From contig NC_061777.1 of the NCBI RefSeq assembly GCF_022458985.1, positions 8,968,668-9,032,667 on the forward strand: DNA of 64,000 nt, written 5' to 3'. Source of the stretch: Mugil cephalus. Taxonomy: Eukaryota; Chordata; Actinopteri; Mugiliformes; Mugilidae. Both the position numbers and the translations under genes were made by a program. Positions 29,885 through 46,321 of this stretch are shown here, one piece after another (positions within the stretch are counted from its first letter, which is position 1; every line of letters begins with the position of its first letter). The notes under the pieces were generated by a model. That model ran no database searches, was not told the origin of the DNA, and saw nothing but the letters and a program-made list of their open reading frames with translations.

Positions 29885-32800
29885 ATGTTTGAAGCGTCGG
29901 GGATCCCGCTCATCCTGCTGGACGTTACCTGTCTTATTCTCGGTACGTAAATCCGATCCTCCCCTGACTGGTTGGCTATAATCCCTTTTATTTATCACGT
30001 TTCTTTCCCTTTAAACAGAAAGTAAAATAATATCATGGCCCACTCTGACACGTGACCACAGTAAATGTATTAAAATGATTTGCATAAAATCTTGGAATAC
30101 TAATATGAAGGATTGAGGTTTAGGGAACCGGGCAGGAAGATGGAAAATGAGTAACAAAGTCCCACCCTGTGTGTGATTTTTTTTTTTCCATGCAAAGCTG
30201 TATTTTTAGCTCACTGTTTGGAGAGTAATAATCACAGCTCAGATGCGCGCTGCAGAGCCCTGGATGTGTCTGACAATGCTGCAGTGACTTTGCTTTGCTT
30301 TAAAGCAGCTATCAGTCGTGGCTGTAACAGAACACCCTGAACTTTACACCGTCAGGCACAGTCCGCTCGGCGGTGAAATAGCTGTCGCGTTTGATAAGGC
30401 TAGGCAGGTTTAAACACACCGAGCTCCAGAAATCCTTCCCTGTGATTAATCTGCACTTCCTGACTTTGCTTAGTCAGTGTCTTGTGGTTGTCTCTGTTTG
30501 GTGACAAAACACCAGGTGAAAATAAAGGCATATTTAATATAACAATAAACCCTCCGTCATGACTGATGATGAGTTAGTGCTGAAACGGTGCAAGAAAGAT
30601 GTTGAACAGACATGAAATCACGTGTCTCTGGTAATTAGCCTAGCTCAGGTAAGATCATTTAAACCTCGCTGCTTATTTACTTTCGCCTTATGGTATAAGT
30701 ATAATAAGGAACATAAGTATTAAAGTGCTGTAAATGAGTGAAATGTCTCTTAATTATTATTTGTATTGTCTGCTGATGCATTTCTTGATTTAAAAACGTC
30801 AAATTAATAGAAAAGAGTGTCTATAGCACCACAAACTACAGCCTCCAAAGTGAAAACACATGATTCAGCATATCTTTCTGTTACTTTAAACAAATGCTGA
30901 ACACAGCAAACTCCATCAAGTGAAGATTTATTGCCTTACCAATATAACAGAATGGATTTCTCACTAGTGTCTTTTCTATCCCATTTCATCTGTATCGTAT
31001 CGTATAAAATCCACCATGGATTGAGATCACTTCAAGGAAAGTAGAAATATGACTGGTTAACTTGTAGTTTAAAGTGGAGCTGACTTTTACATCTTTAAAT
31101 ACAGTTTTATTGTTTAGTCTTTAAGATATTGTAGCGTAAGTAAGGTACAGGTTTATAATCGTGGAACTATTTATAACCTTTAATAAATGAATAAAAGTCA
31201 TACCACGTGGTGACAGTACTCCAACATGAGTTGTGCATTCATAAAAAGATAAAGGGTCATTGTTTAGCTGTGATTCATATTTGTTTAATTATTATCAGTG
31301 TTGCATTAATGCATACGTTGCATTTTACTGTTGCATATGTTTAAATTCTAGTTAGTGTTTTATACACAGTATATAAATCGTATGTTTGTAGTATTGTCCA
31401 TCCAGAGTCGTGTACCCGTGAAAAGTCTTATGGACACATAGCTCTGTTTTTACGTTTGTGACAGTTTATATTCTAACTAATCCAACAGGGATTGAGACAA
31501 AGGACACTTTCAATCTGTCACGTGAATTAACATCCAAATTGCCACATTTGGAGATTCAGGTTTTCCACTGGACATGAGGGAAGGAACTTGTCATCCCTCA
31601 GTAGTGGAAAGGGAAGTAATGAGCTGGCGTAACTTACATGACGGATAAATGTTCTTAGTTATTTATTAATCTGAGTTAAGTCCTTTTCTCGTTGTATAAA
31701 CTCACCTGAATATTAACCACTGATATTTTTATTGATTGTCTCACATTTTACCCGTCCCTGCTTTCAGTCACTTCTTTAGATGACTACATTTCCCAGTTTT
31801 TAAGAACTCCTTTTCAAAGAGATATAAATGTCAGAACCCGATAAGGTTGCGATAAAGTGAATGACCACCCTTGTGACATAACAGATATAAATCCAGGACT
31901 TTAGCTCCTAACAGAGTCTGACACAATGGGTTGACTCACTGAAGCAAACATAATGGTAAAACAAAGTTACACATAAACCTGCACTGAACTCTGACACGTG
32001 ACACATTTTTTTATTCAAATTTTGTTTCTCCCTGAGACACACACGTTGCATATTCTTATAGAGGCTGTGTCTTTGTGTAATTTGCTTCGCTCGCTATAGT
32101 TACATTGGCTAATGTTTTCCTGTTTAGGCGCCACGTTTCTTCAACTTTCAGCTGACTGTATATTGTGTAAGACGTACAGTGTTCAACGCGTCTACCACAT
32201 GAGGAGGAAGTGATAGCAGGAATACAGAGAACAAGTACTCCATACAAGATAATAATAACAAAAATAGACACGGGATAAAATTATATAAAAAAATACAGAT
32301 ATTTTAACCAGGATACTGAAAAAAAAGCAAGAAAATGTGATTTTGATGTTTGTCTTCTTTTTATAGGCAGATTCGAAACTAACCATAGTTGGAATATTTA
32401 GAATTTCAAAAGGCGGCATTCGGTATAGTTTGTGACTTAGCGATAGCTCATTTAGCCTGAAAGCAAAAATAACAGTGATTGTACTTGAGAGAAAACCTGG
32501 TATTGCATTACATCCTTAAGTTTAACCACCGTTCTTTCTTTCAGTTATGCTTTCACTTATGTAACATTGAGAAATCGTGCAGCGAGAGGGGAAGTGAATA
32601 AGTCATGGGCAATAAAAGCGTGTTAGAGCAGGTTCGTGTGTTTTGGTGATAGTTCCTGCACAGATTAACGTGGTCATATGTGTCTCCAGCTTCCTCATAT
32701 TTACCAGAGGAAAACCAATGACGCAGAGGGCAGCATTGCTGTCTCTGTCTGTCTCTGAGGTCTTCTGCTTGTCCTCATAATATTGTTCTGCACTAATTCA

Positions 32801-34940
32801 AGGCCACGGGCATTTAATCGAGTCTAACATTGTATTCGAGCGAAGGGGGGGAAAGCACGTGTCAGAAGTTTGATGAAATCATCTTTTTTTTTTTTTTTTT
32901 TTTTCTTCAGAAGGGAAAATGCCAGCATGATCCCAGCATATTTCCTGTTTCCTGTGACTAACTCTCATCGGATCATTAGCGTCTGACTGTTGCCACGCTG
33001 TGCTTTTGATGATATGAGTCATGTAGGTAATGTTGAGACCTGTCCAGAAACAGAAATGTATTATTTCCTGCGTCTTCATTTTCGCAGTTGGACTCCCCTT
33101 TTTCATCCTTACCCCTCGACACAACCCTTTCAAACGCGGCTTCTTCTGCAACGATGAGTCCATCAGGTACCCCATCAAAGAGGACACCATATCCTACCAG
33201 CTGCTGGGAGGAGTCATGATCCCCTTCTCGCTGATCGTGGTAGGTCTTTTTTATCTTCCATATCATCTCCTCCTCCATCATCTTTTCCTTATCACTGCAG
33301 AAATATGTCTGACTTCTGTTTCCCTTATCTCTCCTTGCCTCAGCTTGTCTGTGGCGAGTGCCTTTCTGTTTACCTCTCTCGCATCAAGAACCAGTCTTTG
33401 GGGACCAAGTACGTCTCGTGCGTCTATAAGGCCGTGGGGAGCTACGTGTTCGGAGCTGCTGCTAGCCAGTCTCTGACGGACATAGCCAAGTACTCCATCG
33501 GCCGCCTGAGGCCATACTTCCTGGCCGCTTGCAAGCCGGCGTGGGATCGCATCAACTGCAAAAATGGCGGATACGTCGAGAACTTCACCTGCACTGGGGA
33601 CCAGTTTATGGTAGATGAGGCCAGGTAATAGTCATGAACGTGACTAAACTGATGTTGTGTAATAGTTATAATGGGTTTGCGAACTTAAGAACTTAAACTA
33701 GACTTAATTATTAGACATTAGCATTTAAGAAAAAGAAATGCGCCCTTTATTTTCAAGATGGCAGTCCTCAAAGTGATGTTTAAGACGCACAATTATAAAG
33801 ACGCTAAATACTATAAACACCCAAATGAATGATGACTATAACGTGCGTTAAGTATTTAATTAAAAAACTGTTTTCACTGCTAGATTTGAATCATGACAAA
33901 CCTCCTTCATCAATCTAAAACATGTGATGAAAAGCTTGATGCGCCTTAACCCATTCAGTTTATCCTCTGTTTGTCTCTCACAGGCTGTCCTTCTACTCCG
34001 GCCACTCGTCCTTCTCTATGTACTGCATGCTGTTCCTCGTAGTAAGTCTGCCTTTTCTCAAAATTGGCTTTTACATTAGCGCTGGAAGAGCAGGAGCTGT
34101 TAGTTCAAACGCATGTGCTTTTAGTTTAATTTGAGTTGAAGTTTGCTTCTTATAAACAATAGGACTCCCGTCAGAAGGACCTGTACTGTAAATATTAGTC
34201 TTAAGATATGTCACACGTGTACTTAGGCGTCACCCCACGCCGTTTTTTTTTTTTTTCGTTCCTGGCATTCATTCATTTTCATCCTCCGACTCCCTCAGCT
34301 GTACATTCAAGCCAGGCTGAGGTCGGAATGGGCGAGGCTCCTGCGTCCCACCATCCAGTTCTTCCTGATTGCTACTGCCGTGTATGTGGGTCTGTCCCGA
34401 GTGTCCGACTACAAACACCACTGGAGTGATGTTCTGGCCGGCCTCCTGCAGGGCGGATTAGTGGCCGCTCTCACTGTAAGTTTCAGTGTAAGAGGTATTA
34501 GGATGAAGGACATAGTGCAGTTTCATCACCCATTCTTAAAAAGAAAGGGAATCTCTGATTGAAACATGTCATACAACACTGTCAACTTCCCCCGAGCTAT
34601 TTAGTGACGTTATATGAAATTTACACAGTGAAATAGTCAAACAAAGACTATTCCTGGAATTTAAACCCAACTTTGAATGACCTGACATTTGTAAATGTAA
34701 AAACTAAATAAGTTATTTTGCATAGAACCACATGAAAGGTGCAGTCTTCATTTTATTTATTTGTCACAGCGAAAGCGGTAGAATTCGTTTTCACTCCTCC
34801 GCTGTTTTCCACAGGTCTTCTGCGTCTCCAACTTCTTCGAGCAGCCGACGAACCCGGTGGTGTCTCAGGAGGAAGACGGCTCGCACACCAGTTTACAGGA
34901 TAACCCTTCCAACGGGAACCACTACGGCAGCACGGACTGA
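29885..34940 (+). CDS. plpp1: phospholipid phosphatase 1 (lipid phosphate phosphohydrolase 1)
   Basis: Six coding exons: 29885-29942, 33088-33239, 33344-33624, 33984-34041, 34299-34475 and 34815-34940. They give 283 residues; human PLPP1 has about 284. The enzyme is a six-span membrane ectophosphatase that dephosphorylates phosphatidic acid, lysophosphatidic acid, ceramide phosphate and sphingosine phosphate. The three signature motifs of the PAP2 family are intact: KYSIGRLRP (K119 to P127), SGH (169-171), and [12 protein letters not shown] (216-227) with the catalytic histidine. There is one likely N-glycosylation site, NFT at 150-152, in the loop between motifs 1 and 2. The C-terminus ends HYGSTD. 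The start codon opens [14 protein letters not shown], matching the family start. The closest relatives are PLPP1 and PLPP3; the [10 protein letters not shown] segment and the acidic HTSLQDNP tail favour PLPP1. Which fish duplicate (a or b) is not decided. Confidence 0.94.
29943..33087 (+). other. plpp1: plpp1 intron 1
   Basis: A 3.1 kb AT-rich intron after the first 19 codons. It carries poly-T and poly-A runs (for example 32882-32904) and otherwise no recognised repeat, RNA gene or exon. The reverse-strand open frames 32056-32419 and 32879-33281 lack any known domain; the latter partly mirrors exon 2. Confidence 0.75.
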
Positions 34941-35760
34941 ACCTGAGGCCGCGAACACGTGACTGCAGGCGGGCGTGGGTTTGCGGCCAAAAAAACGCAG
35001 CAGTGACATGCAACTGTTTCACGTAAACCGCTGGCTGTTTGTTTGTGTATGTGCGCATGTCCTGAAGGCAGTTTCACCCCCGGAGCCTGAGCCGTCGCAG
35101 CGTGTGCAGGCTTTCAGCTGCTCCCTGGAGTAGGTTGGCAAGTTTCGTTACAGGATGAAAAACGCACTACGGATGAAATCGCCTCATCGACACATAAAGA
35201 AGCTGGGTTTTCTGTGTGGACTTTTTAGTTGAATACGGCCTAATTTTATTACGGAGTGACAAAACAAAACACAGCATGTTGGTTTTACCCTAGAAAAAGT
35301 TGCTTTTTTTTTTTTTTTTACAGTGTCAGCTTGTGGGAAGTGCGGTTGCTAGTGTATATTGGTCTAATGTTGCCATCGTGAATGAATGAAATTCCTTTTG
35401 CCTAGAATATAATGAGAGTCTGTGTGCGCGCTGCAAGCAGGCTTATAAAGGTCCGGTACCTGTGAATAAGAAAACCGTGGCTGTCCTTAAAATGCAGACG
35501 GAACTCAGAAATAATATATATATATATGTGTGTGTGTGTTCAATTTTGCCTTAGATTTATGCTGCTACCTGCTGTTAAATCGCATCCCTGATATAATGTC
35601 ATGTATGGAAAATGTGTGTGTTTTTTTTTAAATAGTTTGTGTAAAGTTTTTATCCACATATAAGCTTTAAGCAGTACTGTTCTGCAGAGCAAGTACTGTG
35701 ACACAGTGAGACGAATAAAAGAGAATGCCATTTTGCTACTTTGACAATAAAGAGGGAAAT
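34941..35760 (+). other. plpp1: plpp1 3' UTR
   Basis: Untranslated sequence from the stop codon to two close polyadenylation signals. It includes a poly-T run near 35308-35321 and a TATATA/TGTG microsatellite near 35511-35540. Its end is inferred from the signals. Confidence 0.65.
35714..35751 (+). terminator. plpp1: tandem polyadenylation signals for plpp1
   Basis: Two canonical AATAAA hexamers occur at 35714-35719 and 35746-35751, about 800 bp after the stop codon. A TGTCTTTGTC GU-rich element follows the second. Either or both may be used. Confidence 0.7.
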
Positions 35761-37295
35761 GATCCCTGCGTGTCTTTGTCTATAAGAAGAAGGAAAACAA
35801 ACAAACAAAACAAGACAGACTGAAGTGAAGGGCTGCAGCAGAAGCACGTTTGTCTTATTCCGGGATGTCTGAGTAGGATATGTATGGAACTAAAACGGAA
35901 AACAATTCGCCACAGCCCTGAAACTAATTTCTTTCTCACGCAAAGTACTTATCTTGGGTTGGTAATTCAACACCAGTGCAGGTTTTCCATAGGAGCCTCA
36001 TATATGCAAATATAAAAAAGACTTGTTCACGTGTGGAAACCGGTTTTCCACTCCTGGCATCGCGCATGCGGAGCGCAAATACACACTATCACTGCATGGT
36101 CTTTGTGTTGTGATAGTGTGTCGTAGTATGACATGTGACTCAGTTGTTCCTGGGTTGATCTATCAATTGTCTTGTTATCTTGTAATTCCTCACGTACCCC
36201 AGCATCTAATTTCATGGAATGCGTCTAGAGAAACTTAACCATTGTCTTTCTATTGACTAAACTCTGTTAACCCCATTGAAAAAAAAATTTGATTAACACC
36301 CCAAACAGCACTTCTTTTGTTCATGTTAAAGACACGTGCTCTGCTATTTACAGGGGGAGGGGGATGTGATGTTATTTAGAGCTCCATATCCAAGCACTTT
36401 GAGAATTGAGAATGCGAGTGTGCATGCAGTGCTGGACGCTCACGTCGTCCGTTGCTCCACAGTGCTCATCTCTTGTTGTCACACTGACCTCGACAATGGC
36501 CCTCACTGAAAGCAGCTCCATTCACTCTCAGTCACGGGTCTCACTATATCTCGCCAAGGCAGTGATTCAGCTGGAGAAACAAGTGACTCCGAAGGGGGAA
36601 ACTTAAAAAGAAATAGCCACTGAAACAGTGATCTATTTTCTTGATTGCTGCTCAAACGACCTCGTACACCGGGTTCTCTCCGGCTCCTGTGAGACGTAAA
36701 GAGGAATCAGGGGAACAAATTCTATTTCAAGATGAGCAAACAAACAAACAAAGAATAGGTAAATGATTGATGTAAATGTGAGTCTAGGACCCACCAGTTG
36801 ATTTTAGATGATTAAATCCAAAGAGAACAATGTGATCCGCCACAGGAACACGTCTCAGCTTGTTCCTGTTTGAGGGGGGACAAACACAACAAGAAGCAGA
36901 AAAGAGAAACGGACCACAAGGGAGAGGAAGAGGGTGGAGGGAGGTGTAATTGGTGGTGGCTTGTGGTGATACTGCAGATAGCAGAATTACATCCAGTCCC
37001 TTTCTGGGGACTTTTTGTTTCTGTTGACATTTGAAGCCAATGGACATTTCCCCTTTCTTACGGGTGAGAAAATAAAAGTTTTAAGTCCAGAGAATACTAA
37101 TGGAATATAATACTATAGTTTCTGGTCCTTTGGCCTATTTCTAAAAGGCATTTAATTTAATAAAGGAAATGAAAGAGAGTTTGGTTAAATCTCCTGGGTT
37201 CAAGTGTCAAAACATCCTTTAGGTTGATACGTAAACTACAGTATATGTACGAACTGTTTTTAGTTTCTGCAGCTCAGTCTACTTCAAGGCATCTG

Positions 37296-37309
37296 TGGCC
37301 ACCTGCTGG
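37296..37309 (-). promoter_or_regulatory. candidate CTCF-binding motif
   Basis: Read on the minus strand this is CCAGCAGGTGGCCA, matching the core CCASYAGRKGGC of the vertebrate CTCF consensus. It lies in the gap between convergent plpp1 and atp5fa1. A single motif match is weak evidence of binding. Confidence 0.35.
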
Positions 37310-37345
37310 ACATGGACAAGATGCACACGAAGGTCCATTAGCTGA

Positions 37346-37655
37346 TACACCGATCAGCCACAACATTAGAACCACTGACTGGAAGAGTAAATAACATTAA
37401 GCATTTTGTGAAAATTCACTCTCTGTGTTGGGAAACTTTTGGACCCAACATTCATGTGGATGTTACTTAGACATGTAGCACCCACCTAGACCAGACCAGA
37501 CCCAGGGAGAACATGCAAATCCCACCACAAAGACCCAAGTCAGACCTTCACTAGATCCCTAATTGATCATTTATCTGTGGGATGATCCACACAGGCCCCT
37601 CCCATCAGTTTATAGGACCCCAAGACCCCCACTAACCACATCATGTTAAGTTACA
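37346..37655. mobile_element. partial copy of the GATCAG-ended MITE family
   Basis: It begins TACACCGATCAGCCACAACA, which matches the left end of the element in rnf165. It shares GGGAAACTTTTG, CATGTGGATGTT and CAGACATG-like segments with that copy, in the same order. The right end is degraded: the expected GGTTATAATGTTATG terminus is reduced to an ATCATGTTAAG remnant. Confidence 0.7.
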
Positions 37656-38401
37656 TGGTAAGAAAGAGAAAGAAAAAAAAATACAAAAGCCAAGTCCAAT
37701 AATAAAAAAATCCCTTTGATTTCTGATTGGCAGAAGTGGGGATTTGTTTTGAGTTTTCATTCTTAATTAGGAAAACACATGCTTTGGAGATAATGAACTT
37801 GAAGAGAACGCTGTTCAGCCTAAAGAAATAACTCCCCCATTCAACAGTTGCTAATTAAACCAATCATAGGATGAACTATTTACTTCATTCTTCCTCCAAT
37901 CTGCACAAATACAACTCACATAACATTCCTCTGCAGGTCAATCTCATCATATTCTCACTCGAGTCTCAAAACATAAGACAGGACAAGCCGGGTTCGATTT
38001 GAGACAGTGTCACTGAATTTATTACCGTAGTATCAAACATTTCACCTCATCACTTCAACCGCAGCTCAGCAACTGGGCTCACACTTTGTACATCCTTTAA
38101 ACCACTGAACAGCAATGAAAATCCATCCTTCCTCTGCCCTCTTTGGCAGAGCGCTCCCACGAACAATTACAGTAAACAGCAAGCCATGAATGGATCACGT
38201 TACCGTTATATTTTTGTACACTGAAAAGGTCAAGATAAATTTAAACACAACTGTGTTCAATGAGAAGTTTTTGTTCTTCCTACATGAGTTATGACTCTTC
38301 GGCCGCTAATGAAACCTGCTCCGAGGGAACCAACCCAAACACTAAACTTAACTCGAGTGCACAATCAGAAGAGCTCTGCAGCGCGGTCGGGGTTGTAAAA
38401 T

Positions 38402-38407
38402 TTTATT
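38402..38407 (-). terminator. atp5fa1: polyadenylation signal AATAAA for atp5fa1
   Basis: On the minus strand an AATAAA hexamer lies 108-113 bases downstream of the stop codon, fitting a short 3' UTR for this highly expressed gene. Confidence 0.65.
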
Positions 38408-38514
38408 TGGAGAAATCTGTACATGGAGGTTTTGACCTTCAGTGTGTTCACATATATAAGCATTTTGGGGACACAGACAGGTGGCTCACTGAAGATCAAC
38501 TCAAGTGCTTTCCT

Positions 38515-41957
<3,443 letters not shown>

Positions 41958-44031
41958 TTTTCTTGGGTTGCTAATGACCTGTCCTCCACCAGCAGCTAAA
42001 CCGACTGTGCCTGAATGTAATGGCTGAATGAAACTCTTCTTCTATTTATGAGACATTCGTGTCATATTCGCTGCTTCACGGCTCAACTGCGCCCCCTCTC
42101 GACACGGAGGCGGAACTGGTTCATATTCAGATTCAAGATTCAGAAAACTTTTTATGCGTCTCCAGGGGGCGATTAAGGACACAACGAGAAGGCAGTTTTA
42201 AAAAAAAAAATCAACATAGAATAAATAAATTGGAATAGATATATAATGAAATAAATGAAAACACACACCTGGTGATGAGTAGTGCAATGACTCACTTCTC
42301 TGTTTGTGTGATGTATAGGAGCCTAAGTGGTAATAGCAATCACTTCTGTGCAATTATAATTATAGTGATGGTATTAGAAACACGATAGGAACATAGTGTA
42401 TAATAATAATAGCAACAATAGCAATAATAATCATAGTTATTATAATACAACCAATCAGAATTATAACAATAGAATAATATAGCAAAGACAGAGTAAAGAC
42501 AAGACGGATGGAGGATGGAGGAGGAGAGTAGAAAAAAGGTCAGTATATGAATATTTGAATTAGTTTAATTTATAGGGTGCCCCAGGTCCCCACGGCTCCC
42601 AAATTAATGCAGCGGTGTTTCATATGAAAATGTACAAAATTGTTTTTATGTGATAATGTTATGCTGAAACAAAAAGACCTCACATTTCCATTTCAAGTCT
42701 ACAGTTTAAGTTTATGTGTGACTGTGCATACGACAAATAACACCTATCTTATATTATCCTAAACAATAATAATAACCTGGTTATACTGTGGTGTATGGAC
42801 AAAGGTGAGCAGCTTTCTCTAAAAATAAATTAAAGACAATCTTGGTTGCTGAGTGGGAGACTTATCTAACAATGTTTTTGGTGAAAAAGCTTTACAGGAA
42901 AAAAAAATTATTTTGAATGCAGTCTTTGAGATTACAGATAAAATGCTTGTGTGGTTATATGTTTATAAATCAGTCATGACCTGTCGTATTTTCAGTTTTA
43001 AACAGAAAATATGAGCCCTACCCATCCTGTAAAAGATAGATATATATATATATTTTGGTGTTCTGAGAAAATTAACTGGCAGCTGCTTTGATAACCAATT
43101 ACTTGTAAAAGGAAGAAACATTCCATCTCTGAAAAGGGAGCATGTGCGGCTTTTTATTTGATTCTAAATTGTATATCTTTGCTTTGTGGGGTTCTCTTGG
43201 TCTCTCTCTCAAACATTGATAGAAAAATATCTGTCCCTAGTCCTGATCTTGAATCCACTACAGATAAATACCCTGTGTCACAAACTAAAGCCCCTTCACT
43301 TGCACTAATTAGCGCAAATATTGGATTTTATTCTGATGTAAGTTCCCGATCTTGGACATTTTCTGCTATTTCAACTTCTTTTCTGTCAGAAATTCTGCCA
43401 GAAACTCCTCATATCTTCAACTCAGAATGCAGAAGTTGGCATGAACACAAACTTCCCCTTCAAATGTATAGATATGTTACCACCTTTACAGTTCCCTAAA
43501 GCCCCCAAACTTCCCACAGCTGCTCTAAGCATGCAAACTATTTTCTGTGTGAGCAAATGCATGGGTTAATGTCAGAGAACTACTGTTTTGTATGTGTGCT
43601 ATATGCATGCCCAGTAATGTTGATTCGATGTGGTTATTCAACAAATGTGACACCTGAGGTTGTATATGCACTTTGTGGTTGCCATGGTGTCTGAAAATAG
43701 GTTTTAAAAGTATCGAAGGAAGCCACAATTATGAAGCTACAACCTAACAGCCAACTTGATAAGTGTGGCACACTACCTATAAATAAGATGGCTTCAACTC
43801 ATGTGTTTGTTTCACCAGTCTCGATAAAGACTATGTCACTTGCCTGTGTTGTACCATTTAAATAAAGCATAATTTCATTCAGAATGGAGCTGACACCATT
43901 TAAAATACACCGGCACGGTGAATTATGCTCTTGAGTTGCATCATAGGAAATGTAGTATTCAGCTCATAAGACATAAGGCATTGTTTATTTATTTAAGGAC
44001 ATATGCGTCCTTGTCAAGGGAGTGTGGAATT

Positions 44032-44035
<4 letters not shown>

Positions 44036-44062
<27 letters not shown>
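44036..44062. repeat. (TA)n microsatellite
   Basis: About thirteen uninterrupted TA units. Confidence 0.95.
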
Positions 44063-44514
44063 CAAATTTGAAAGAATATACAAAATATACAATAAATAAC
44101 AACACTCTGATAAATATATAGAGGAAAATATAAAAACATTCTGTATATACAGTGTGGAATGGAAATTAAATTTGCTAATGGTAATATAATATAATTGCTA
44201 CAGATTATAATTCATTTGGAGCCTTGAAATAGTCATTGGCTTCTGGTGCTTTGATTTTGACTATTTTATATTTTTATTTTTTAAATCAACTCTCCTTTAA
44301 CTCAATAGTCGTGCGATTTTAAATCACGGGAATGTCTCTTATTATTCCACGTTTTTGTCCTAAACATTGAACAACATCCCGTGTTGTGTTAAAATCCTTT
44401 AAGGATTGACAAGGCCGAATATATAGGTTAACCTAGAGAGACCTTCATCGTCTCTACGTGGTGTCTCAACATCGCCCTCTTTTGCTCCGGTCAACAAATG
44501 ACATGTCTGCTTGG

Positions 44515-44600
44515 GGATGTACGATACCGCTGGTTTTTCCTTCCGATCCGATACCAAGTAATACCAAGGCTAATATCCAGATATCGATACTTTCAGATAG
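44515..44600. repeat. possible interspersed repeat fragment (GATAC/ATCGAT-rich)
   Basis: The words GGGATGTACGATACC, CCGATCCGATACCAAG and AGATATCGATAC occur in order, resembling a dispersed fish repeat. Similar ATCGAT-rich words recur near 46405-46495. No clear termini are visible, so this is tentative. Confidence 0.35.
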
Positions 44601-44744
44601 TCGCTTATGTATAGGACAATGATGGCTTTTACAATGTTGTACATTTTATACCTCTGTACAAGAATTAAACACGCAGCTAAATGTCAGACTTACTCAGCTC
44701 TTTTGCACAGACATGTGTGTTAACACACTTTTATAAATGTTACC

Positions 44745-44855
44745 AGTTTCCTATTGCCTCTGCTGTTATCTGTGGGTGTTTGTTTAACAAGCTACTGGAC
44801 ACTCGAATTTCACCCCCAGGGGATGAGTAAAGTATTTTTCTTTTCTATTCTCTAT
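44745..44855 (+). mobile_element. probable retroposon 3' tail (GATGAGTAAAGTATTTTTC type)
   Basis: The sequence CGAATTTCACCCCCAGGG followed by GATGAGTAAAGTATTTTTC and short TTCTATTC repeats resembles the 3' tail of non-LTR elements common in fish genomes (an AATTTCCC-GGGAT-AATAAAGTAT-TCTAT pattern). No upstream reverse transcriptase remains, so it is a truncated copy. Confidence 0.5.
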
Positions 44856-45459
44856 TGTTTAATTTGAGCAATTCAAGATGATCTGTGTCAACTTTGAAAA
44901 AATCTTTCTGTGATGAGTCCTGCCTAAAATGGGCTGAGCTGTTGCGCCCCACCTTTAACTTGACTCCTCTACTGGGACATATCCACCCTCCTGGACTCTG
45001 CCACCTCTCCAGAGACATACACACATACTCTCTGGACTCCCTTAATCCTGGGTGGGCTGACTTGGAAAGCACAGGATCCATCCCTTCCCCTGTCCATCCC
45101 TTCACGTCTTCGCTGTCCTCCCTGCCACACAAGGATATTCCCCACAATAAAGATCAACAAACTAGCTCCCAGAGGGGTTCGGTGATGGCCACACACAGGC
45201 AATGAAACAATAAAATATTTAGCTGCAAGAATATAACAGCACAAATCTCATATAATATTGACAATATACTGTTTTTAACCATACAGACAAAAAAAGAACT
45301 CTCTCAAACCTGAAATAAGAACAGTTGCTCTGACTTTGATGTAATTATTTTGTGCTTTACATGTGTATGTACCATTTATGTATTTTTGTTAAGAAACAAC
45401 AGCGTTACAGAGCATTGTACGCAAAAACTATCCAGCACAAAAACAGTTTTATTCTCCCG

Positions 45460-45753
45460 AGCTGTTGCACTGAAGAACTTCAAGCAGCCACAGAGTGTGT
45501 GACCATCCTCACAATAACTCTTCATTAATTGTATTTACTATACTGTTCAGGTTCATTGCATATATATCTGACCCTGATCTTTATACTTTCTGTAAATTGT
45601 TTTATTCTGCAAGACCTAATTTATGTTTTTACACTTTTATTTTTCTTGTTTATTTAAGTGCTTTGTCTTGTACCATTGAGCAAAGTGGCCAGAGTCAAAT
45701 TCCTTGTATGTGCACACATACTGTACTTGGCCAATAAAGCTGATTCTGATTCA
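45460..45753 (+). mobile_element. truncated non-LTR retroelement or SINE 3' end
   Basis: It ends with AAATTCCTTGTATGTGC, then CCAATAAAGCTGATTCTGAT and TC, that is a CTGATT microsatellite-like tail. This tail pattern is recognisable from fish LINEs and the SINEs that share their tails. The 5' boundary is uncertain; a BLAST against a fish repeat library would fix it. No coding remnant was found. Confidence 0.55.
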
Positions 45754-45827
45754 TGTTGACATGATCTACGCTTCACTATACACCTGGATGGTGCCTGCCT
45801 TACTGAATTTAAGGGCTTCCATCAGTA

Positions 45828-46321
45828 TTAGGTCCACCCATGAGAAGAAATTAAGAGGACGTTTTTTTCATCATGCACTTTGAGAGAAAAGTCAAAAATT
45901 TGGGAAAAAAGTCAGAATACATTGTTATAAAGTAGACCACAGTGCATCTACGCCCACTTTCCTGACTCTGTGGGCGGATAGGGACACGCCGCTGAGCCTT
46001 GGAGTTTACATCCAGTGTGTGGCAATATCCTTGGCAGTCCAATATAATAATCAGCAATACAACTGAATAAATAACCACAATATAATTGTTCATTCTTAAT
46101 ATTAGTTATTAATCGGTGTTACCAATTTGAAAGTTTGAAAGTCCACTTTATGACAATGTACTTCGACTTTATTGTCGAAATTTTAAATTTATCCTCGAAA
46201 ATTCCACAATTTTTTCTCAAAATTTCAACTTTTTTTTCTCAAAAATTTCGACTTTACTCAAAGTGCATGATGAAAAAAAAAATCTACCTCCTCCTATTTT
46301 TTTTCTCATGGGTGGCCCTAA
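45828..46321. mobile_element. 494-bp element with very long terminal inverted repeats
   Basis: The left arm begins TTAGGTCCACCCATGAGAA and continues through TTTCATCATGCACTTTGAG to an ACATTGTTATAAAGTAGAC segment at about 45920-45941. The right arm, read on the minus strand, begins TTAGGGCCACCCATGAGAA and passes the same TTTCATCATGCACTTTGAG and ACATTGTCATAAAGTGGAC segments. The arms are therefore about 115-185 bp long, with small insertions, around a spacer of about 190 bp. There is no transposase. It is a foldback-like MITE, about 350 bp upstream of the rnf165 start codon. Confidence 0.75.

Larger units (their letters stand above)
35761..38401. other. intergenic region between convergent plpp1 and atp5fa1
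   Basis: No coding exon was recognised. It contains a 12-bp perfect inverted repeat with a 17-base loop (36081-36121), a partial MITE copy (37346-37655), a CTCF-like motif (37296-37309) and short AAAC repeats near 36735-36752. The open frames in this stretch show no known domain. Confidence 0.7.

Noticed and set aside
43158-43499. 113-codon forward open frame between atp5fa1 and rnf165
   Set aside because: No recognisable domain, no splice borders or similarity to HAUS1 or C18orf25; Ser-rich and likely chance.
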